Assembly (NCBI RefSeq): GCF_016306625.1
Contig: NZ_JACOII010000022.1
Coordinates: 62,001-126,000 of the forward strand
DNA: 64,000 bases
Direction of reading: 5' to 3'
From: Xenorhabdus lircayensis
GTDB lineage: Bacteria > Pseudomonadota > Gammaproteobacteria > Enterobacterales > Enterobacteriaceae
Shown one piece after another: positions 8,766 through 18,974 of this stretch. Both the position numbers and the translations under genes were made by a program. Every line of letters begins with the position of its first letter. Position 1 is the stretch's first letter. The notes beneath the pieces were generated by a model. That model ran no database searches. It saw only the letters and a list, made by a program, of their open reading frames with translations, and had not been told where the DNA came from.

Positions 8766-9785
8766 TTAAGAGTGAGAGCTTTCTCCCTCATCTCTTGTAG
8801 CTCTTCCCAATAATGCTTGGGCAGCTTCAATCACGTTCTTATTGCAGTACAGTATCTGGTAGATCTGCTCCGTGATAGGCATTTCAACACCCACTCGTTC
8901 CGCCAGTGCCCGAACTTCTTTAGTGTTGCGGTACCCTTCAACAACTTGCCCAATCTCGCGCTGCGCATCATCAACATTGACACCCTGCCCCAGCATCATG
9001 CCAAAACGACGGTTGCGGGATTGGTTATCAGTACAGGTCAGAACCAAGTCGCCTAATCCAGCCATTCCCATAAATGTGGAAGGATCAGCACCCAATGCCA
9101 CTCCGAGGCGACTCATCTCCGCTAATCCACGGGTGATCAACGCAGTGCGGGCATTCGCCCCGAAACCCATACCATCAGAGATACCCGCGCCAATTGCAAT
9201 GACATTTTTTATTGCTCCACCGAGCTGCACGCCAATGAAATCTGGGTTTTTGTATACTCGGAAGCTTTTGCCACAATGGAAAAGCTGTTGGAGTTCCTCA
9301 CCAAATTCAATTGTTGTAGCAGAGACAGCAATCGCGGTTGGTAAACCAGCCGCCAGTTCTTTTGCGAATGTCGGGCCAGAGACTACTGCCAAGGGGATTT
9401 CATTACCTAATATCTCACGCGCCACATCTTGTAATAAGCGCCCTGTCTCGGTTTCAAGACCCTTGGTTGCCCAAACAATACGGCTATCATGTTGTAAATG
9501 TGGCTTTATCTGCTGTAAGACATCCCCGAAAACATGGCTGGGAACCACTATCAAGATATTACGGCTGGCTGAAACAGCACTCTTCAGGTCAGCTTCAAGC
9601 AGTAAACTATCAGGAAAAGAAACATCCGGTAAAAATGCCTGATTACAACGCGCTTGTTGCAAGGCATGGACATGCTCAGGATTATGTCCCCAAAGCACAA
9701 CTTTATGTCCATTACGAGCAAGTGTAATGGCTAAAGCGGTGCCGTATGAACCGGCACCGATCACTGTCATAGAAGCAGTATTCAT
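8766..9785 (-). CDS. gpsA: Glycerol-3-phosphate dehydrogenase [NAD(P)+]
   Basis: GpsA reduces dihydroxyacetone phosphate to sn-glycerol-3-phosphate, the backbone of phospholipids, in the cytoplasm. The 339-residue protein has the N-terminal nucleotide loop [12 protein letters not shown] and the [14 protein letters not shown] segment. The catalytic-Lys region [14 protein letters not shown] and the C-terminal domain motif [13 protein letters not shown] are also present. Length and order agree with E. coli GpsA. Its start overlaps the stop of secB by one base, so the two are translationally coupled. Confidence 0.97.
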   Translation of the reverse strand: MNTASMTVIGAGSYGTALAITLARNGHKVVLWGHNPEHVHALQQARCNQAFLPDVSFPDSLLLEADLKSAVSASRNILIVVPSHVFGDVLQQIKPHLQHDSRIVWATKGLETETGRLLQDVAREILGNEIPLAVVSGPTFAKELAAGLPTAIAVSATTIEFGEELQQLFHCGKSFRVYKNPDFIGVQLGGAIKNVIAIGAGISDGMGFGANARTALITRGLAEMSRLGVALGADPSTFMGMAGLGDLVLTCTDNQSRNRRFGMMLGQGVNVDDAQREIGQVVEGYRNTKEVRALAERVGVEMPITEQIYQILYCNKNVIEAAQALLGRATRDEGESSHS

Positions 9786-10255
9786 TAAGCTTCCTGTTCA
9801 GCCTCATTAGGCTGAGGTTCAGCTTGCTGTTGCAGGTAGTTCATGAACAAAGCATCAAAATTCACTGGAGCCAGGTTCAGTTGTGGGAAAGTACCACGAC
9901 CAACCAGACTAGTGATACATTCACGGGCATACGGGAACAGGATGTTCGGGCAATATGAGCCTAAGCAGTGTGCCAGTTGGGTTCCTTCGATGCCATCGAT
10001 AGAGAAAATACCCGCCTGCTGAACTTCGCACAGAAATGCGGTTTCTTCCTCTAATGCCGCCGTAACGGTGACACGCAGAACAACCTCATAGACTCCCTGA
10101 ACCAATTCACTGGAAGCAGTATCCAGATCCAATTTGACTTCCGGCTGCCATTCCTGCTGGAAAATCTGAGGTGCCTTTGGTGCTTCAAAAGAAACATCTT
10201 TCGTGTAGATACGCTGGATCTGGAAAGCCATTTCTGTGTTGTTTTGTTCTGACAT
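9785..10255 (-). CDS. secB: Protein-export chaperone SecB
   Basis: SecB is a tetrameric cytosolic chaperone that keeps preproteins unfolded and hands them to SecA. The 156-residue protein matches the E. coli orthologue in length. It starts [20 protein letters not shown] and carries the conserved [18 protein letters not shown] and [13 protein letters not shown] stretches and an acidic, Gln/Glu-rich tail. In E. coli grxC lies between yibN and secB. Here only 73 bp separate secB from the upstream gene and they cannot hold grxC. Confidence 0.97.
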   Translation of the reverse strand: MSEQNNTEMAFQIQRIYTKDVSFEAPKAPQIFQQEWQPEVKLDLDTASSELVQGVYEVVLRVTVTAALEEETAFLCEVQQAGIFSIDGIEGTQLAHCLGSYCPNILFPYARECITSLVGRGTFPQLNLAPVNFDALFMNYLQQQAEPQPNEAEQEA

Positions 10256-10328
10256 AATAGTGTTTACCTTTTTCAGACGTCCTTATTAAACCTTAATGGT
10301 ACAAGCATACTGCTAGCACCAGAGTTCA

Positions 10329-10778
10329 TTATTTCTTGCCACGGGCCAATGGCAGATTTTCACCCGCCCACCCAGCAATCCCCTCTTTCAGGGAATAAGC
10401 CTGCTCAAAACCGAAACGAACCAGATTCTCTGCTGGTGTTCTGGATTCCATTCCATTCGCTGAAACAACAATGACAGGCTGTTTTTTATGTTTTTCCAAC
10501 TCACCCAGATTATTGTCTTTAATCTCAGATGGCGTCAGATTAACGGAACCAATGATATGCCCTCTGCGGAAATCGTCACGGGAGCGTAAATCCACGACGA
10601 TAGCATCTTCCTTATTGATTAAATGGATGGCTTGTGCGCGGGTGATCTCTTTACTCTTGGAGAACACGCTTTTTGCCGTCATGACGATGACAGCCACCAG
10701 CAATGCAATCCAAACAAGACTCAGGATTGTGTTCCGGCTAATAAATTGCATGATTTCTTGCAGCATGGAGGGCAACAA
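10329..10778 (-). CDS. yibN: Membrane-anchored rhodanese-domain protein YibN
   Basis: The 149-residue protein has one N-terminal membrane span (about residues 15-35, [18 protein letters not shown]) and a cytoplasmic rhodanese domain ([20 protein letters not shown] to [15 protein letters not shown]). At the loop that holds the sulfur-accepting cysteine in active rhodaneses the protein reads [11 protein letters not shown], so no catalytic Cys is seen. E. coli YibN also departs from the canonical motif, so this may be family-wide. Work on E. coli YibN links it to membrane-protein insertion; that is family knowledge, not visible here. First gene of the secB group. Confidence 0.88.
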   Translation of the reverse strand: MLPSMLQEIMQFISRNTILSLVWIALLVAVIVMTAKSVFSKSKEITRAQAIHLINKEDAIVVDLRSRDDFRRGHIIGSVNLTPSEIKDNNLGELEKHKKQPVIVVSANGMESRTPAENLVRFGFEQAYSLKEGIAGWAGENLPLARGKK

Positions 10779-11070
10779 CTCCCGTTAGTTAATAACAAAT
10801 ATCTAAGGTAGCAGAGTATACCTATGTGCTGCGTCAATTACAGCCAATTAGCACCAACCCAATGCAGATTTTGCGGGGAGTTTCGAGAAAAAGTAAAAAA
10901 TGCACCGAGAATAACTTGATTGTAATACATCATTAAAATATTTCATGCCACACTCATCCAAGGCAGGATCTTCGACAATAAATGAACTAAATTAACTAAA
11001 ACTTATATTAATGATAAAAAACAGGCTGTTCTCTGGTCAGAGGCAATTCCTCATGAAATAATCGGGCGCT

Positions 11071-12417
11071 ATGACGCTATATAGAAGCAGGGTACTCAAT
11101 AAGATGGCTGAACATAAGGATCTAAAGAGCCGTACGAATCGGCAGAAACAATATCAATGGCAAAAGAAAATCAGAGTGTTCTCACTCTGCGCCTTGTTGT
11201 TCGCCTTTTTCAGCTTCTGTACAAGTACTTTCGCAAATCAAATTTCAGAGAATAAAAATCAGCTCAAAGATATTCAACAGGATATTGCCGAGAAAGAGCA
11301 AAGTGTAAAACAACAGCAAAAACAACGCACTGATCTACTTGATCAATTAAAGGAACAAGAAGGTACGATCTCAGAAGTGGGGCGTTCGCTGCACGGTACA
11401 CAGACTCGTCTGAATGAGCTGGAAAATGAAGTCTCATCATTGAATGCAAACATCAAACGCCTGCAAACACAACAAAAGGAACAACGCAAACGACTTGCAA
11501 GCCAATTGGATGCTGCATTTCGGCAAGGAAATCACCAAGGATTAGAATTGCTGCTCAATGGCCAGGAGACTCAGCGCAAAGAGCGTGTTCTTGCTTATTA
11601 CAGTTATTTAAATCAGGCTCGTCAGGACACTATCACTAAACTGCAAAAAACGACCGCAGAGCTTAACCAACAAAAAAAATTGCAACTAGAAAAACAAGGT
11701 GAGCAGAAAACAATACTGACCAACCAAAAACAACAAAAACAAAAAATGGAAGTTGCCCGTACAGCACGGCAAAAAACGTTAACGGTACTGGAATCTTCAT
11801 TGAAAAAGGACCAACAGAGCCTAACAGAGCTTCGACAGAATGAAACCAGCTTGAGGAATAAGATTGCCAGAGCTGAACGTGAAGCCAAAGCCCGTGCTGA
11901 ACGAGAGGCACGTGAAGCTGCTCGCGTTCGTGCTCAAGTTGCCGCTAAACAGAAGCAAGCTCAACAAAAAGGCTCCAGCTACAAACCAACAGAAGATGAG
12001 CGTGCTCTCATGGCCCGGACAGGTGGTCTTGGGCGTCCGGCCGGGCAAGCAATCTGGCCAGTACGCGGTCGCGTCATCCATAGCTTTGGTGAAGCGATTC
12101 AGGGTGAACTGCGCTGGAAAGGAATTGTTATCGCCGCTGCGGAAGGTACAGAAGTGAGAGCTATTTCAGATGGACGCGTATTACTGGCAGACTGGCTGCA
12201 AGGCTATGGTTTAGTTGTCGTAGTTGAACACGGTAAAGGCGATATGAGCATTTACGGTTACAACCAAAGCACACTAGTCAGTGTTGGGCAACAAGTTCGG
12301 GCAGGCCAGCCAATAGCGCTGGTCGGCAACAGTGGCGGGCAACAGCAACCTTCACTGTACTTTGAAATTCGTCGTCAGGGCCGGGCTGTTAACCCATTAC
12401 CATGGTTAGGAAAATAA
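11071..12417 (+). CDS. envC: Murein hydrolase activator EnvC
   Basis: EnvC is a periplasmic factor that activates the amidases AmiA and AmiB at the division septum under control of FtsEX. The protein has an N-terminal hydrophobic signal segment (about residues 33-56), a long coiled coil rich in Gln/Lys/Glu (about 60-290), and a C-terminal LytM-like domain (KGIVIAAAEGTEVRAISDGR to PSLYFEIRRQGRAVNPLPW). The LytM domain lacks the zinc ligands of active peptidases, as in E. coli EnvC. ATG 11071 opens the frame; ATG 11104 is a possible later start that still precedes the signal. The 290 bp upstream contain no gene; gpmM, upstream of envC in E. coli, is absent. Confidence 0.92.
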   Translation: MTLYRSRVLNKMAEHKDLKSRTNRQKQYQWQKKIRVFSLCALLFAFFSFCTSTFANQISENKNQLKDIQQDIAEKEQSVKQQQKQRTDLLDQLKEQEGTISEVGRSLHGTQTRLNELENEVSSLNANIKRLQTQQKEQRKRLASQLDAAFRQGNHQGLELLLNGQETQRKERVLAYYSYLNQARQDTITKLQKTTAELNQQKKLQLEKQGEQKTILTNQKQQKQKMEVARTARQKTLTVLESSLKKDQQSLTELRQNETSLRNKIARAEREAKARAEREAREAARVRAQVAAKQKQAQQKGSSYKPTEDERALMARTGGLGRPAGQAIWPVRGRVIHSFGEAIQGELRWKGIVIAAAEGTEVRAISDGRVLLADWLQGYGLVVVVEHGKGDMSIYGYNQSTLVSVGQQVRAGQPIALVGNSGGQQQPSLYFEIRRQGRAVNPLPWLGK

Positions 12418-12431
12418 GGATAAACACAGTA

Positions 12432-13502
12432 ATGATGAAGTATCTATCAATGAAGCGTGTTAGTTCGTTCACTCTGTTATTTTGGATACTGTTACTCTCC
12501 ACATCATTACTGTTTACCTTTAATGCCCAAGCTGCACGTTTAGCCATTGTCATTGATGATGTTGGCTATAGTGTTAATGAGGAAAACAAAATATTACAAA
12601 TGCCTGTTGCAGTTTCTATCGCAATCCTGCCTAACTCTCCGCACGGCAGAAAAATGGCAGAAAAGGCCCATCAGCAGGGACGGGAAATTTTGATCCACTT
12701 GCCGATGGTGCCGCTAAGTAAGCAACCTCTGGAGAAAAATACACTGCATCCTGACATGAGCAGGGAAGAAATTGACCGTATTATTCTAGATGCGATACAG
12801 AAAGTTCCCCACGCGGTTGGTATGAATAACCATATGGGCAGTGCAATGACATCTAATCTCAGTGGCATGGAAAAAGTGATGCAAGTGTTATCTCATCACC
12901 ATATTTACTTTCTGGATAGTGTGACGATTGGTAATACGCAAGTCACTAAAGCCGCGATGGGAACATCTGTTTCTGTGATCCGCAGAAATATTTTTTTGGA
13001 TAATATTCAGACCGAAGCCGAAACACGACATCAACTCAACCGTGCAATCGCCCTTGCCCGCAAGCAAGGTTCTGCCATTGCAATTGGACACCCACATACG
13101 ACAACCATACGCGCCTTACAGCAAACACTCACGACATTACCTGGTGATATTGAGCTGGTAACACCCAGTATGTTACTAAGCCCCGTACCGACAAACAAAA
13201 ATGGTCAACAGACAGCACATCAGTGTATAAAGCCCCGTGCACCAGAATCTGTACCTGCAACTCAATTGGATTATCTCAAGATGGTAGGAAGGGCATTAGC
13301 TAACAATGCTATCGTTAATATCTTAAACCAGCACATTCAAAAGCTCTTGGGCAATGCCTCGAAACAAGAAGCACTGAACTCCTTAGGTAAGACAGAAGTC
13401 AACCAGACAACAGAAAATAAAACGGCGGGCAAAACAAAATCACAGCAAAAGGATGATAAAACAGACGCCCATAAAACCAAGGACGCCTGTTCTAACTTTT
13501 AA
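12432..13502 (+). CDS. yibQ: Divergent polysaccharide deacetylase family protein YibQ
   Basis: The protein is probably periplasmic and of unknown substrate. It has an N-terminal signal (FTLLFWILLLSTSLLFTF) ending near AQAA, then the divergent polysaccharide deacetylase domain. Conserved pieces are LAIVIDDVGYS, EILIHLPMVPLSKQPLEKNT, GMNNHMGSAMTSN, YFLDSVTIGNT and AIAIGHPH. The match to E. coli YibQ is clear up to about residue 250. The C-terminal third is a different, Lys/Thr/Gln-rich tail. The frame is open from 12402, overlapping envC, but ATG 12432 or 12435 follows an AGGA better. It forms an operon with envC, suggesting an envelope role. Confidence 0.88.
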   Translation: MMKYLSMKRVSSFTLLFWILLLSTSLLFTFNAQAARLAIVIDDVGYSVNEENKILQMPVAVSIAILPNSPHGRKMAEKAHQQGREILIHLPMVPLSKQPLEKNTLHPDMSREEIDRIILDAIQKVPHAVGMNNHMGSAMTSNLSGMEKVMQVLSHHHIYFLDSVTIGNTQVTKAAMGTSVSVIRRNIFLDNIQTEAETRHQLNRAIALARKQGSAIAIGHPHTTTIRALQQTLTTLPGDIELVTPSMLLSPVPTNKNGQQTAHQCIKPRAPESVPATQLDYLKMVGRALANNAIVNILNQHIQKLLGNASKQEALNSLGKTEVNQTTENKTAGKTKSQQKDDKTDAHKTKDACSNF

Positions 13503-13534
13503 TTTTTAACTTTTAACTATTAAATCTCAATTCA

Positions 13535-14560
13535 TTAATCCCAATTCAGGATAACTTTGCCAGATTGCCCTGATCGCATGATATCAAAGCCTTTCTGATA
13601 ATCATCAATTGAGAATTGGTGAGTAATAATTGGGGTCAAATCTAAGCCAGATTGGATCAAGGCCGCCATTTTGTACCACGTTTCGAACATTTCACGTCCG
13701 TAGATTCCTTTGATGAACAGTCCCTTAAAGATGACTTGATTCCAATCTATCGCCATGTCTGACGGTGGAATACCCAACAGGGCAATGCGTCCGCCGTGAT
13801 TCATGGTATTCAGCAAAGTACGAAACGCAGGTGGTGCTCCTGACATTTCCAAACCGACATCAAAACCTTCTGTCATCCCCAGTTCTGCCATAACATCGGG
13901 CAGATTTTCTTTGCTGACATTCACGGCACGGGTAACACCCATTTTTCGTGCCAGCTCAAGGCGATATTCGTTCACATCGGTAATCACAACATGACGTGCA
14001 CCGATATGCTTACATACCGCAGCCGCCATAATCCCGATAGGGCCAGCACCTGATACCAGTACATCTTCCCCTACCAGATCAAAGGACAGTGCAGTGTGAA
14101 CGGCATTGCCGAATGGATCAAAAATAGCCGCCAGCTCATCCGGAATGTTGTCTGGGATTTTAAACGCATTAAATGCTGGAATAACCAGATATTCAGCGAA
14201 TGCTCCTGCACGGTTCACACCAACACCCGTTGTATTGCGGCATAAGTGAGTACGTCCGCCACGGCAGTTACGGCAGTAACCACAGGTGATATGGCCTTCA
14301 CCGGACACGCGATCACCAATTTTGAACCCTTTTACTTCCTGACCAATCGCAACAACTTCACCAACATATTCGTGCCCTACTACCATCGGCACAGGGATCG
14401 TTTTCTGGGACCAATCATCCCAGTTATAGATGTGAACATCCGTACCGCAGATGGCAGTTTTACGGATTTTAATCATCACATCATTGTGCCCAAGTTCCGG
14501 AGTGGGCACATCCGTCATCCAGATACCTTCTTCTGGCTTTAATTTCGATAATGCTTTCAT
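13535..14560 (-). CDS. tdh: L-threonine 3-dehydrogenase
   Basis: Tdh oxidises threonine to 2-amino-3-ketobutyrate with NAD+, and Kbl then cleaves this to glycine and acetyl-CoA. The 341-residue protein is a zinc-dependent medium-chain dehydrogenase. It has the catalytic zinc site ([21 protein letters not shown]), the structural zinc cysteines ([15 protein letters not shown]) and the NAD-binding loop [13 protein letters not shown]. Length and sequence agree with E. coli Tdh. It lies 9 bp behind kbl in the same operon. Confidence 0.97.
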   Translation of the reverse strand: MKALSKLKPEEGIWMTDVPTPELGHNDVMIKIRKTAICGTDVHIYNWDDWSQKTIPVPMVVGHEYVGEVVAIGQEVKGFKIGDRVSGEGHITCGYCRNCRGGRTHLCRNTTGVGVNRAGAFAEYLVIPAFNAFKIPDNIPDELAAIFDPFGNAVHTALSFDLVGEDVLVSGAGPIGIMAAAVCKHIGARHVVITDVNEYRLELARKMGVTRAVNVSKENLPDVMAELGMTEGFDVGLEMSGAPPAFRTLLNTMNHGGRIALLGIPPSDMAIDWNQVIFKGLFIKGIYGREMFETWYKMAALIQSGLDLTPIITHQFSIDDYQKGFDIMRSGQSGKVILNWD

Positions 14561-14569
14561 AGTGATACC

Positions 14570-15766
14570 TTATGCAATGACGTTCAGTTGCTTGCCAATG
14601 CGTATAAACGCAGCTACCACGCGTTCAATTTGTTCTTCAGTATGGGCGGCAGAGATCTGGGTTCGGATACGCGCCTGACCTTTAGGAACAACCGGATAGA
14701 AGAACCCAATCACGTAGATACCTTCTTTCAGCAGTTCAACCGCGAATTCCTGTGCCAATTTCGCATCACCCAACATGACTGGGATGATTGCATGGTCAGC
14801 GCCTGCCAAAGTGAAGCCCGCAGCGGTCATTTTTTCACGGAAAAGATTCGCATTTCTCCAAAGACTATCACGCAGCTCCTCTCCATCTTTCAGCATATCC
14901 AGCACTTTGATCGATGCAGAAACAATGGCAGGAGCCAGTGAATTGGAGAACAGATAAGGACGTGAACGCTGGCGAAGCCATTCAACAACTTCTTTGCGTG
15001 CAGCGGTATAACCACCAGAGGCGCCACCCAGAGCTTTACCCAGCGTACCAGTGATAATATCGACACGATCCATGACATCACAATATTCATGTGTGCCACG
15101 ACCATGCTTGCCAACAAAGCCAACCGCATGTGAATCATCGACCATGACCAGTGCACTGAATTCATCCGCCAAATCACAGATGGATTTCAAGTCGGCAATC
15201 ACGCCGTCCATTGAAAATACTCCGTCAGTTGCGATCAGGATATTTTGCGCACCTTCCGCTTTTGCCTTCTCCAACTGCGCTCTTAATTCCTGCATGTCAT
15301 TATTGGCGTAACGGTAACGTTTCGCTTTGCATAAACGGATGCCATCAATGATGGAAGCGTGGTTCAAGGCATCAGAAATAATGGCATCTTCTGGCCCGAA
15401 CAGCGTTTCAAACAGACCGCCGTTTGCATCAAAACACGAGGAGTACAGAATGGCATCTTCCATACCCAAAAATTCAGCTATCTTATTTTCTAATTCCTTA
15501 TGGGAGTCTTGAGTACCACAGATAAAGCGAACGGATGCCATACCAAAACCGTGGCTATCCATTCCTGCTTTTGCGGCAGCGATCAGGTCAGGGTGATTGG
15601 CCAACCCTAAGTAGTTGTTGGCACAAAAATTAATGACTTGGCTACCCTCAGCAACAACAATATTGGCATTCTGGGCAGACGTGATGATACGCTCATTTTT
15701 AAATAGCCCTTCGGAACGGGCTTGTTCCAGCTGTTCATTAATTTTCTGGTAAAACGACGCTGACAT
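14570..15766 (-). CDS. kbl: 2-amino-3-ketobutyrate CoA ligase (glycine C-acetyltransferase)
   Basis: Kbl is a PLP-dependent enzyme that cleaves 2-amino-3-ketobutyrate with CoA to glycine and acetyl-CoA, paired with Tdh. The 398-residue protein has the alpha-oxoamine synthase signatures [30 protein letters not shown] and [16 protein letters not shown], the last with the PLP lysine. The reading frame is open further upstream to 15877. ATG 15766 ([12 protein letters not shown]) is chosen because it follows a GGAGAG site and matches the E. coli start. Confidence 0.97.
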   Translation of the reverse strand: MSASFYQKINEQLEQARSEGLFKNERIITSAQNANIVVAEGSQVINFCANNYLGLANHPDLIAAAKAGMDSHGFGMASVRFICGTQDSHKELENKIAEFLGMEDAILYSSCFDANGGLFETLFGPEDAIISDALNHASIIDGIRLCKAKRYRYANNDMQELRAQLEKAKAEGAQNILIATDGVFSMDGVIADLKSICDLADEFSALVMVDDSHAVGFVGKHGRGTHEYCDVMDRVDIITGTLGKALGGASGGYTAARKEVVEWLRQRSRPYLFSNSLAPAIVSASIKVLDMLKDGEELRDSLWRNANLFREKMTAAGFTLAGADHAIIPVMLGDAKLAQEFAVELLKEGIYVIGFFYPVVPKGQARIRTQISAAHTEEQIERVVAAFIRIGKQLNVIA

Positions 15767-15996
15767 TTTTCTCTCCTGAGTACCTAAATAAGTGAAAGGC
15801 GAGGTGTATTTTACTGATAGATCCTGCCAGTGACGACACAACGAGAAAGATAATATCAACTTTGTAAAGCTGATCACGACTCAGAGTCTGCCATGCGGCA
15901 GGATTTCAGGATATTCCCCTGTTTAAGCTGCTGTCGTCAGTAGGGTTAAGTGCTATTATACGCACCAAAGATACTGACTATTTAAAGGTGAGCCAA

Positions 15997-16935
15997 ATGA
16001 TTATTGTCACTGGTGGTGCAGGGTTTATTGGCAGCAATATTGTCAAGGCACTGAATGACGAAGGTTATAAGGATATTCTGGTTGTAGATAACCTGAAAGA
16101 CGGCACAAAATTTGTCAATTTGGTTGATTTGGATATCACCGATTATATGGATAAGGAAGATTTCGTTGCCAGTATCGTTGCGGGTGATGATTTAGGTGAC
16201 ATTGATGCCATTTTCCATGAAGGTGCGTGCTCAGCCACAACGGAATGGGATGGTAAATATATGATGGACAATAATTATCAGTATTCCAAAGATGTACTGC
16301 ATTATTGCCTTGAACGTCAGATCCCGTTTCTTTATGCCTCTTCTGCCGCAACTTATGGTGGGCGCAGTGATAATTTTATTGAAGAGCGTCAGTACGAAAA
16401 ACCTCTCAATATTTATGGCTACTCCAAATTCCTTTTTGACCAGTATGTTCGTGATATTTTGCCTCATGCGGATTCCCAAATTTGTGGCTTCCGTTATTTC
16501 AACGTATACGGGCCGCGCGAAGGGCATAAAGGCAGTATGGCGAGTGTCGCCTATCATTTAAATAATCAGATTCACCAAGGACAGAATCCGAAGTTATTTT
16601 CTGGTAGTGAGAATTTCCGCCGCGATTTTATCTATGTCAGTGATGTTGCCGCAGTCAATCTGTGGTTCTGGAAAAATAGCGTTTCAGGCATATTTAACTG
16701 TGGAACAGGCCGCGCTGAATCTTTCCAAGCTGTTGCCGATGCCGTTACTGAGTTTCATAAAGAAAAATCCCCTGCTGTGGAATACATCGATTTCCCAGAA
16801 AAATTAAAAGGTCGCTATCAGAGTTTTACTCAAGCAGATCTGACGAAACTTCGTGCTACCGGTTATGAAAAACCATTCAAGGCCGTTGCCGAAGGCGTCA
16901 CTGAATATATGCAATGGCTCAATCAGGATAATTAA
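15997..16935 (+). CDS. hldD: ADP-L-glycero-D-manno-heptose 6-epimerase
   Basis: HldD makes the ADP-L-glycero-D-manno-heptose used for the LPS inner core. The 312-residue extended SDR protein has the nucleotide loop [13 protein letters not shown], the [20 protein letters not shown] segment and the catalytic YGYSK. It continues [20 protein letters not shown], nearly as in E. coli. ATG 15997 follows AAAGGTGAGC and matches the E. coli N-terminus; GTG 15988 is an alternative. A -10-like TATTAT (about 15953-15958) lies upstream. It starts the hldD-waaF-waaC operon. Confidence 0.97.
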   Translation: MIIVTGGAGFIGSNIVKALNDEGYKDILVVDNLKDGTKFVNLVDLDITDYMDKEDFVASIVAGDDLGDIDAIFHEGACSATTEWDGKYMMDNNYQYSKDVLHYCLERQIPFLYASSAATYGGRSDNFIEERQYEKPLNIYGYSKFLFDQYVRDILPHADSQICGFRYFNVYGPREGHKGSMASVAYHLNNQIHQGQNPKLFSGSENFRRDFIYVSDVAAVNLWFWKNSVSGIFNCGTGRAESFQAVADAVTEFHKEKSPAVEYIDFPEKLKGRYQSFTQADLTKLRATGYEKPFKAVAEGVTEYMQWLNQDN

Positions 16936-16944
16936 TCGACTTCT

Positions 16945-17997
16945 ATGAAGATATTGGTGATCGGTCCATCATGGGTGGGGGACATGATGATGTCACAAAG
17001 CCTCTACCGTACTTTGAAAGCTTTGTACCCCAATGCAGAAATTGATGTGATGGCACCGGCATGGTGTCGCCCATTACTGGCAAAAATGCCAGAAGTGAAT
17101 CAGGCATTAGCCATGCCGCTTGGTCATGGCGCCCTTGCCTTGGGTGAGCGCCGCCGTCTCGGCCTCGCATTGCGTGAAAATAAATACGATCGTGCCTATG
17201 TATTGCCCAACTCATTCAAATCTGCACTGGTGCCTTTCTTCGCCAATATCCCGCTGCGCACAGGCTGGCGCGGTGAAATGCGTTACGGGCTGCTGAATGA
17301 TATCCGCACCTTGGATAAGAGCGCTTTTCCGCTTATGGTTCAGCGCTATGCGGCTCTCGCGTATGATACAAAGAACATGCGCAGTGCCGATGATCTTCCC
17401 CAACCTCTGTTGTGCCCGCAGTTAACCGTCAATGACGAAGATATCGCCGAATCGACCACAGCCTTCAATATTGCCGACCATCGTCCTATTATTGGTTTTT
17501 GCCCAGGAGCCGAATTCGGCCCAGCCAAACGCTGGCCACATTATCGCTATTCAGCCCTCGCCGAACAGTTAATCGCCCAAAAAGGCTATCAAGTCTTGCT
17601 GTTTGGCTCCGCCAAAGATCATGAAGCGGGTGAAGATATTCGCACCCTTTTAAGCGACGATGCTCGCGAAGATTGCCTCAATCTAGCGGGCAAAACTTCA
17701 CTTGAACAAGCAGTAAATATCATCGCAGCCTGTGATGCCATCGTGACGAACGATTCAGGTTTGATGCATGTCGCGGCAGCTCTAAATCGTCCTTTAGTCG
17801 CATTATATGGTCCAAGTAGCCCAGATTTTACTCCCCCCCTATCAACCAAGGCCGAAGTCATTCGTCTGATTACGGGCTATCATAAAATCAGAAAAGGTGA
17901 CAGCGATGGGGGCTATCACCAAAGTTTGATTGATATTCAACCTGAGATGGTTTTAGCTTCATTAGAGAAACTGCTACAGGCGGAGAAGCAGGATTAA
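16945..17997 (+). CDS. waaF: ADP-heptose:LPS heptosyltransferase II
   Basis: WaaF adds the second L,D-heptose to the LPS inner core at the cytoplasmic face of the inner membrane. The 350-residue GT9 protein starts MKILVIGPSWVGDMMMSQSL and contains the ADP-heptose-binding region FCPGAEFGPAKRWP, then CDAIVTNDSGLMHVAAAL. It lies 9 bp behind hldD, and its stop overlaps the waaC start, a conserved enterobacterial order. Confidence 0.96.
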   Translation: MKILVIGPSWVGDMMMSQSLYRTLKALYPNAEIDVMAPAWCRPLLAKMPEVNQALAMPLGHGALALGERRRLGLALRENKYDRAYVLPNSFKSALVPFFANIPLRTGWRGEMRYGLLNDIRTLDKSAFPLMVQRYAALAYDTKNMRSADDLPQPLLCPQLTVNDEDIAESTTAFNIADHRPIIGFCPGAEFGPAKRWPHYRYSALAEQLIAQKGYQVLLFGSAKDHEAGEDIRTLLSDDAREDCLNLAGKTSLEQAVNIIAACDAIVTNDSGLMHVAAALNRPLVALYGPSSPDFTPPLSTKAEVIRLITGYHKIRKGDSDGGYHQSLIDIQPEMVLASLEKLLQAEKQD

Positions 17998-18974
17998 TGC
18001 GTGTTTTACTGGTAAAAACGTCTTCGATGGGCGATGTGTTACATACTCTGCCAGCATTGACTGATGCAAAACAGCACCTTCCTGATATTCAATTTGATTG
18101 GGTCGTGGAAGAAGGATTTGCACAAATTCCAACTTGGCACTTTGCTGTCGAAAATGTTATTCCCGTAGCTATTCGTCGCTGGCGAAAAAACTGGTTCAGG
18201 AAAGATATTCGTGAAGAGCGAGCGCGATTTCGGCAACAACTGCAACAGCCCCAATATGACGCCATCATTGATGCCCAAGGTCTGTTAAAAAGCGCCTTCT
18301 TGGTAACTCGGTTGGCACATGGCCCAAAACATGGCTACGACAAAAAAAGCATTCGCGAACCCATAGCCAGCTTCTTCTACGATCACCGTCATACCGTTAG
18401 CAAGCAACAACACGCAGTTGAACGCATTCGCACCTTGTTTGCTGACAGTTTGGGCTATAAAAAACCGTCAGAGCAAGGTGATTATGTCATCGCTCGCCAT
18501 TTTCTGAATCAGCAAATGGGAACCCAAAGCAATTATCTGGTTTTCCTGCATGCAACAACCCGCGATGAGAAACATTGGCCCGAAAATCATTGGCGACAAC
18601 TTATCGCAGAGCTCCAAACAACGGGTATGCGCATCAAATTGCCTTGGGGCGCAGAACATGAGCATCAACGGGCATTAAGACTGGCAGAAGGATTTTCTCA
18701 TGTTGATGTTCTGCCTAAACTGACACTCGCTGAAGTCGCACAAGTCCTCGCTGGTGCAAACGCAGTGGTTTCAGTTGATACGGGACTCAGCCATCTTACA
18801 GCTGCACTTGATCGCCCCAATATCACTCTGTTTGGTCCAACAGATCCTGGTCTGATCGGTGGATATGGGAAAGAGCAGCATCCCCTGAAATCAGCGAGTA
18901 ACACGATGCAAGGTATTACATCATCGGAAGTTATGCTGCTCTTGCAAGATATGTTAAAAAAGAACTTTTCCTAA
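17997..18974 (+). CDS. waaC: ADP-heptose:LPS heptosyltransferase I
   Basis: WaaC transfers the first heptose to Kdo2-lipid A. The 325-residue GT9 protein begins MRVLLVKTSSMGDVLHTLPA. It carries the acceptor-site DAQGLLKSAF, the donor-binding HATTRDEKHWPENHW and the GT9 signature ANAVVSVDTGLSHLTAAL. The start overlaps the waaF stop by one base. In E. coli waaL follows; here the next gene is on the opposite strand and the 3' ends overlap by 21 bp. Confidence 0.96.
   Translation: MRVLLVKTSSMGDVLHTLPALTDAKQHLPDIQFDWVVEEGFAQIPTWHFAVENVIPVAIRRWRKNWFRKDIREERARFRQQLQQPQYDAIIDAQGLLKSAFLVTRLAHGPKHGYDKKSIREPIASFFYDHRHTVSKQQHAVERIRTLFADSLGYKKPSEQGDYVIARHFLNQQMGTQSNYLVFLHATTRDEKHWPENHWRQLIAELQTTGMRIKLPWGAEHEHQRALRLAEGFSHVDVLPKLTLAEVAQVLAGANAVVSVDTGLSHLTAALDRPNITLFGPTDPGLIGGYGKEQHPLKSASNTMQGITSSEVMLLLQDMLKKNFS

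Noticed and set aside
8872-9642. 256-codon frame antisense to gpsA
   Set aside because: A long shadow frame arising from codon composition of gpsA; Ser/Pro/Arg-rich without domains.
9338-9727. 129-codon frame antisense to gpsA
   Set aside because: It lies wholly inside the well-conserved gpsA and has no recognisable features of its own.
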